Part shown: piece by piece, positions 7,389-10,026 of the stretch
Layout: every line of letters starts with the position of its first letter
Numbering within the stretch: the stretch's first letter is position 1
NCBI GenBank assembly: GCA_964551015.1
Contig: CAZKBP010000077.1
Location: forward strand, 1-10,026
Origin: CAZKBP01 sp964551015
GTDB taxonomy: Bacteria; Bacteroidota; Bacteroidia; Cytophagales; Microscillaceae
Length of the DNA: 10,026 nucleotides
Direction: 5' to 3'
Program-made: the position numbers and the translations under genes
The notes under the pieces: generated by a model
Told to the model about the DNA's origin: nothing
What the model saw: the letters and a program-made list of their open reading frames with translations, nothing else
Database searches by the model: none

Positions 7389-8042
7389 TTAGCGATCAAA
7401 TTGAAGTTGCTGGAAGGTGAAGTTCTCAAAGCCAGCAATCACCAAATCAGCTTCGTGCAGTATCTCAGGGTTCCCCACGCCCACGGCATACATTCCTCCT
7501 CGGCGCGCGGCTTCTACCCCCTTTACGGCATCTTCGAAGACCACGCAGTGAGCAGGCTCTACGCCGAGTGCCTCTGCTCCTTTGAGAAAGACTTCGGGAT
7601 TGGGCTTGGCTTCGGTGATGTTGGTGCCGTCCATGATGGCTTCAAAGTAGTGGGTCATTTGGATTTGCTTGAGGATGGTCATGGCGTTTTTGCTCGCTGA
7701 GCCCAGGGCGATCTTGATTTGCTTGGTCTTTAACTCTTCCAAAAAGTGTTGCACCCCCGGCAGCGTGTCTGCTGGCGTCATCTTGAGGATATAATCTAGG
7801 AACCATTGGTTTTTCTGATCCATCTTTTGTTGAAAATCAGCATCACTGAGCGTTTGCCCGCCGATTTCTAATATAATTTTGAGGGATTCTACCCGACTGA
7901 CACCTTTTAGTTTTTCATTATCTTCTTCTGTAAAATTGATTCCTAATTCTTCGGAAAGCCTTTTCCAAGCTAAGAAGTGATATTGGGCGGTATCTACGAT
8001 GACGCCGTCTAAATCAAAGATGCAGGCTTGAATATTTGCCAT
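7389..8042 (-). CDS. pgmB: Beta-phosphoglucomutase
   Basis: A 217-residue HAD-superfamily enzyme with a C1 helical cap that interconverts beta-glucose 1-phosphate and glucose 6-phosphate in the cytoplasm through beta-glucose 1,6-bisphosphate. The motifs match the well-studied Lactococcus lactis enzyme almost position by position. These are FDLDGVIVDT with nucleophile D10 and acid/base D12, cap H22, and the cap loop LKGVSR (45-50). S115 and A116 lie in LGSASKNA, K146 in AKPNPEVF, and the Mg-binding E170-D171 in VVFEDAVKGVEAA. The LKGVSR cap signature separates it from phosphonatases and general sugar phosphatases. The start ATG is 33 bp after the symporter stop, so the two are co-transcribed. 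The neighbouring GH65 phosphorylase makes its substrate. Confidence 0.95.
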   Translation of the reverse strand: MANIQACIFDLDGVIVDTAQYHFLAWKRLSEELGINFTEEDNEKLKGVSRVESLKIILEIGGQTLSDADFQQKMDQKNQWFLDYILKMTPADTLPGVQHFLEELKTKQIKIALGSASKNAMTILKQIQMTHYFEAIMDGTNITEAKPNPEVFLKGAEALGVEPAHCVVFEDAVKGVEAARRGGMYAVGVGNPEILHEADLVIAGFENFTFQQLQFDR

Positions 8043-8075
8043 AAACGATTCGGTTATTAGTTTTCTGGGTCAAAT

Positions 8076-9743
8076 TTACCAATAAGAAATAACGATAATC
8101 GCGGTAATTATCAAAAGAATGATAGAGAGATAACGAAAATTTTGATACCAAGGTACCCCCTGCAGCTCTTGGGTTTCTTGGTCAAACAGTTCCTTTTTCC
8201 AGACATAGGCTTCTATTTTCTCTGCCGGCGGAGGAGAGGTCATCAAGCTTACTACAATCATCACGATGGTACAAAGTAAGAAAAGCGCAGGAGCAATGTA
8301 CAGGAAGTGAATGATCTGATCTCCTGCCCTGTCTGTGTACATAATCGTTGAGGCGGCTGGATAATAGGCCAACAGCGTATCGGCAATCGTAGGCCCACTC
8401 ACGAACACCAAGAAAATTAGTGCCACAAAACCTACCATAAAAGCAGAGAAAGCACCGTGGGCATTGGCTCTTTTCCAGAACAGACCTGTCAAGAAAACCG
8501 CTACCACGGGGGGCGCAATGTAAGAAATCACGAACTGCAAATAGTCAAACAAAGAAGGAAACATCGCCACCGAGGGGGCAATGATTGCTCCTAAGATGAT
8601 CAGCACCACCGTAGAAAATTTCCCAACCGTTACTAATTGCTTGCTGGTGAGCTTGGGGAAGATCGTTCTCACAAAATCCATGGTAATCAGGGTAGAAGCT
8701 GAGTTGAGCGTGGCACTGATACTCGAGGCCATAGCCGCCATCAGTCCCGCAAACATCAACCCTGTCAACCCTACGGGCATGAGGTCAAAGATCAAACTAG
8801 GATAGACATCATCGGCATTCTCCAAAGTCCCTCTAATCAAGCCCCCCTCATCATTGTAGAGTACCCGCGCCATCGTGCCCGGGAATACCATGATGTAAAT
8901 CACGGGTAGTTTGAGCAAGCCTGCAAACAAGGCTCCCCAACGGCCATGGTTCAAGTCTTTGGCACTCAATACTCTTTGTACCATAAACTGGTTATTCGCC
9001 CAAAAATAAAAACCCAAAATCGGCACCCCAAACAACAAGCCCGGCCAAGGCACAGAAGGATCATCGGCGGGACGAATCAAGCTGAGCATCCCCTCGGGCG
9101 TGACTGCCACCGCCTCGGACCAGCCCCCAATTTTGTCCAAGGTAATAAAGGCCAAAATAATCGCGCAGACAATCAATAAAAGTGCCTGTACGACTTCGGT
9201 GTAAATGACTGAATTTAGCCCGCCCGGAATCGTGTAGGCGGCCGCGGCAAAAGCCAAGAAGGCAATGATGATCCAAGGTGGAATGTTGGGGAACATAAGA
9301 CTTAACAGTAAGCCCCCCGCATAAAGTCCAGCCGCCATCTCGATGAAGACATTCCCCACGATCATCACAAAAGAAAAATAATAGCGGGAGCGACTGTCAA
9401 ACCTGCGCTCCAAAAACTCAGGCATGGTATATACCTGTGATTTCAAATAAAAGGGTAGGAAGAAAATAGAAAAGAAAATCAAAATCACTACCGCAAACCA
9501 CTCGTAATTATACACCGCAATCCCTGTGCTATAAGAAGAGGCCGCCAAGCCGACTAGCGTGGAGCTGGAAATATTAGCCGCGAAAAGGGAAATGCCAATG
9601 ACCGGCCAAGTAGCATCTCGCCCCGCCAAGAAGTATTCTTCGGAGCTAGATTGTTTGCCCTTTTTGAGGCCATACCAAATGACCAGAGCAAGATAGAGGA
9701 GAATAATGGCTCCGTCTATCCAGGAAAGCGAGTGTGGATTCAT
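8076..9743 (-). CDS. Sodium/solute symporter of the SGLT type, probable maltose or alpha-glucoside importer
   Basis: A 555-residue inner-membrane protein of the SSS (SLC5-like) family with about 14 predicted membrane helices; the first is near residues 10-25 and the last near 538-553. Family marks are the first unwound-helix region ISLFAANISSSTLVG (51-65), the signature GGLNSVIYTEVVQ (174-186), and NNQFMVQR (250-257) with nearby K278, matching SGLT sugar transporters. AAMASSISATLNS (336-348) has paired Ser that in SGLTs help to hold Na+. A hydrophilic insert (about 505-535) precedes the last helix. It is first in an operon with beta-phosphoglucomutase and maltose phosphorylase, so a sugar cargo is likely. 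Whether this is intact maltose, another alpha-glucoside or glucose is inference from context only. The ATG at 9743-9741 has no clear Shine-Dalgarno sequence, which is normal in Bacteroidota. Confidence 0.92.
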   Translation of the reverse strand: MNPHSLSWIDGAIILLYLALVIWYGLKKGKQSSSEEYFLAGRDATWPVIGISLFAANISSSTLVGLAASSYSTGIAVYNYEWFAVVILIFFSIFFLPFYLKSQVYTMPEFLERRFDSRSRYYFSFVMIVGNVFIEMAAGLYAGGLLLSLMFPNIPPWIIIAFLAFAAAAYTIPGGLNSVIYTEVVQALLLIVCAIILAFITLDKIGGWSEAVAVTPEGMLSLIRPADDPSVPWPGLLFGVPILGFYFWANNQFMVQRVLSAKDLNHGRWGALFAGLLKLPVIYIMVFPGTMARVLYNDEGGLIRGTLENADDVYPSLIFDLMPVGLTGLMFAGLMAAMASSISATLNSASTLITMDFVRTIFPKLTSKQLVTVGKFSTVVLIILGAIIAPSVAMFPSLFDYLQFVISYIAPPVVAVFLTGLFWKRANAHGAFSAFMVGFVALIFLVFVSGPTIADTLLAYYPAASTIMYTDRAGDQIIHFLYIAPALFLLCTIVMIVVSLMTSPPPAEKIEAYVWKKELFDQETQELQGVPWYQNFRYLSIILLIITAIIVISYW

Positions 9744-9862
9744 AGTAGAGGTGTTAAGCGATAGATTATTAGTTTAAGTAGTTGTCTGTGGTGAGTTGAC
9801 GACGCTAAGCCTCTTTTTCAAAGTATCATCGCCGATCACCCCAGTATTTTTATATTCAGGCA

Positions 9863-9888
9863 CAAATATATTTATATTTTTTCAGCAA
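9863..9888 (-). promoter_or_regulatory. Bacteroidota-type promoter of the symporter-mutase-phosphorylase operon
   Basis: On the - strand TATATTTG (9870-9863) is a perfect match to the -7 consensus TAnnTTTG of the primary sigma factor in Bacteroidota. A TTG at 9888-9886 is a candidate -33 element but stands 15 bases away, shorter than the usual ~19, so that half is weak. The region between is A/T only. Transcription would start near 9856, giving a leader of about 113 bases before the ATG. No sugar-regulator operator was identified in the leader. Confidence 0.55.
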
Positions 9889-9902
9889 GTATTCACATTA
9901 GG

Positions 9903-9919
9903 GGTGGTTCCGAACCACC
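9903..9919. repeat. 17-bp palindrome at the boundary of the tandem repeat
   Basis: GGTGGTTC and GAACCACC flank a single central base (9911), an 8+1+8 palindrome. The right arm is the opening word of every unit of the adjoining tandem repeat, and the left arm is that word inverted. The array therefore begins with a partial unit in the opposite orientation. Confidence 0.8.
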
Positions 9920-10026
9920 TTTACCCCCCTCAAGAACCGCCTTTACCCCCTCAGCGACCACCTTTACCCCCTCAAGAACCACCTTTACCCCCCTCAGCAA
10001 CCACCTTTTCCCCCTCAAGAACCACC
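9912..10026. repeat. C-rich 21-22 bp tandem repeat, five full units and a partial one, open at the window edge
   Basis: Units start at 9912, 9934, 9955, 9976 and 9998, with a sixth from 10019 cut by the window end. The core is GAACCACCTTTACCCCCTCA followed by A or G. Unit lengths are 22, 21, 21, 22 and 21, set by a C-run of six or five. Units alternate between ending TCAA followed by GAAC and TCAG followed by C(G/A)AC, giving a higher-order period of about 43 bp. Single changes occur inside units (GAACCGCC in unit 2, TTTTC for TTTAC in unit 5). The length changes break any reading frame, so it is treated as non-coding. It lies directly upstream of the symporter promoter, with the G-rich strand being the operon's sense strand. 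Confidence 0.9.

Noticed and set aside
9912..10026. CRISPR array
   Set aside because: Units are contiguous with no unique spacers, and the 21-22 bp period is too short.
9912..10026. Heptapeptide-repeat protein such as VVLEGVK read on the - strand
   Set aside because: The 22-bp units shift the frame and bring TGA stops into the read-through, so no frame stays open across the array on that strand.

Overview
The window looks like chromosomal DNA from a marine- or soil-type member of the Bacteroidota. The supports are a strong Bacteroidota-type -7 promoter element (TAnnTTTG), start codons without clear Shine-Dalgarno sequences, an outer-membrane beta-barrel protein, a secreted TolB-propeller/amidohydrolase fusion, and an SGLT-type sodium symporter in one operon with maltose phosphorylase and beta-phosphoglucomutase. 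Genus cannot be decided from the sequence.

Left end (1-1047), + strand. The last six codons of an upstream gene (YRKGKR-stop) are followed by a complete gene for a ~268-residue predicted outer-membrane beta-barrel protein that ends in the same six codons. About 66 bp spanning this gene end, the spacer and the next gene start occur twice, 839 bp apart, with a single difference that turns the ATG of the first copy into AGG in the second. This is the footprint of a tandem gene duplication whose next unit is missing. Just downstream lie four related ~20-bp palindromes packed into ~100 bp, between the convergent ends of this gene and the next.

Middle (1048-4948), - strand. A 1189-residue exported protein joins an N-terminal WD40/TolB-like propeller to a C-terminal metal-dependent amidohydrolase through a ~80-residue linker made almost only of Lys, Glu and Asp. 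A 331-bp gene-free stretch upstream holds its probable promoter region and the terminator of the next operon.

Right part (4949-9743), - strand. Three genes in transcription order form one metabolic unit: an SGLT-type sodium/sugar symporter, beta-phosphoglucomutase, and a GH65 phosphorylase whose specificity loop reads as maltose phosphorylase. Predicted flow: the symporter imports a sugar (probably maltose or another alpha-glucoside) with Na+; the phosphorylase splits it with phosphate into glucose and beta-glucose 1-phosphate; the mutase turns the latter into glucose 6-phosphate for glycolysis. One hexose is thus phosphorylated without ATP.

Right end (9744-10026). A leader of ~110 bp and a promoter precede the symporter gene. 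Upstream of that is a non-coding 21-22 bp tandem repeat, C-rich on the + strand and G-rich on the - strand, which starts with an inverted half-unit and runs off the window. No convincing new defence, mobile or biosynthetic system is visible. The parts most worth a second look are the tandem duplication scar, the palindrome cluster and the tandem repeat.
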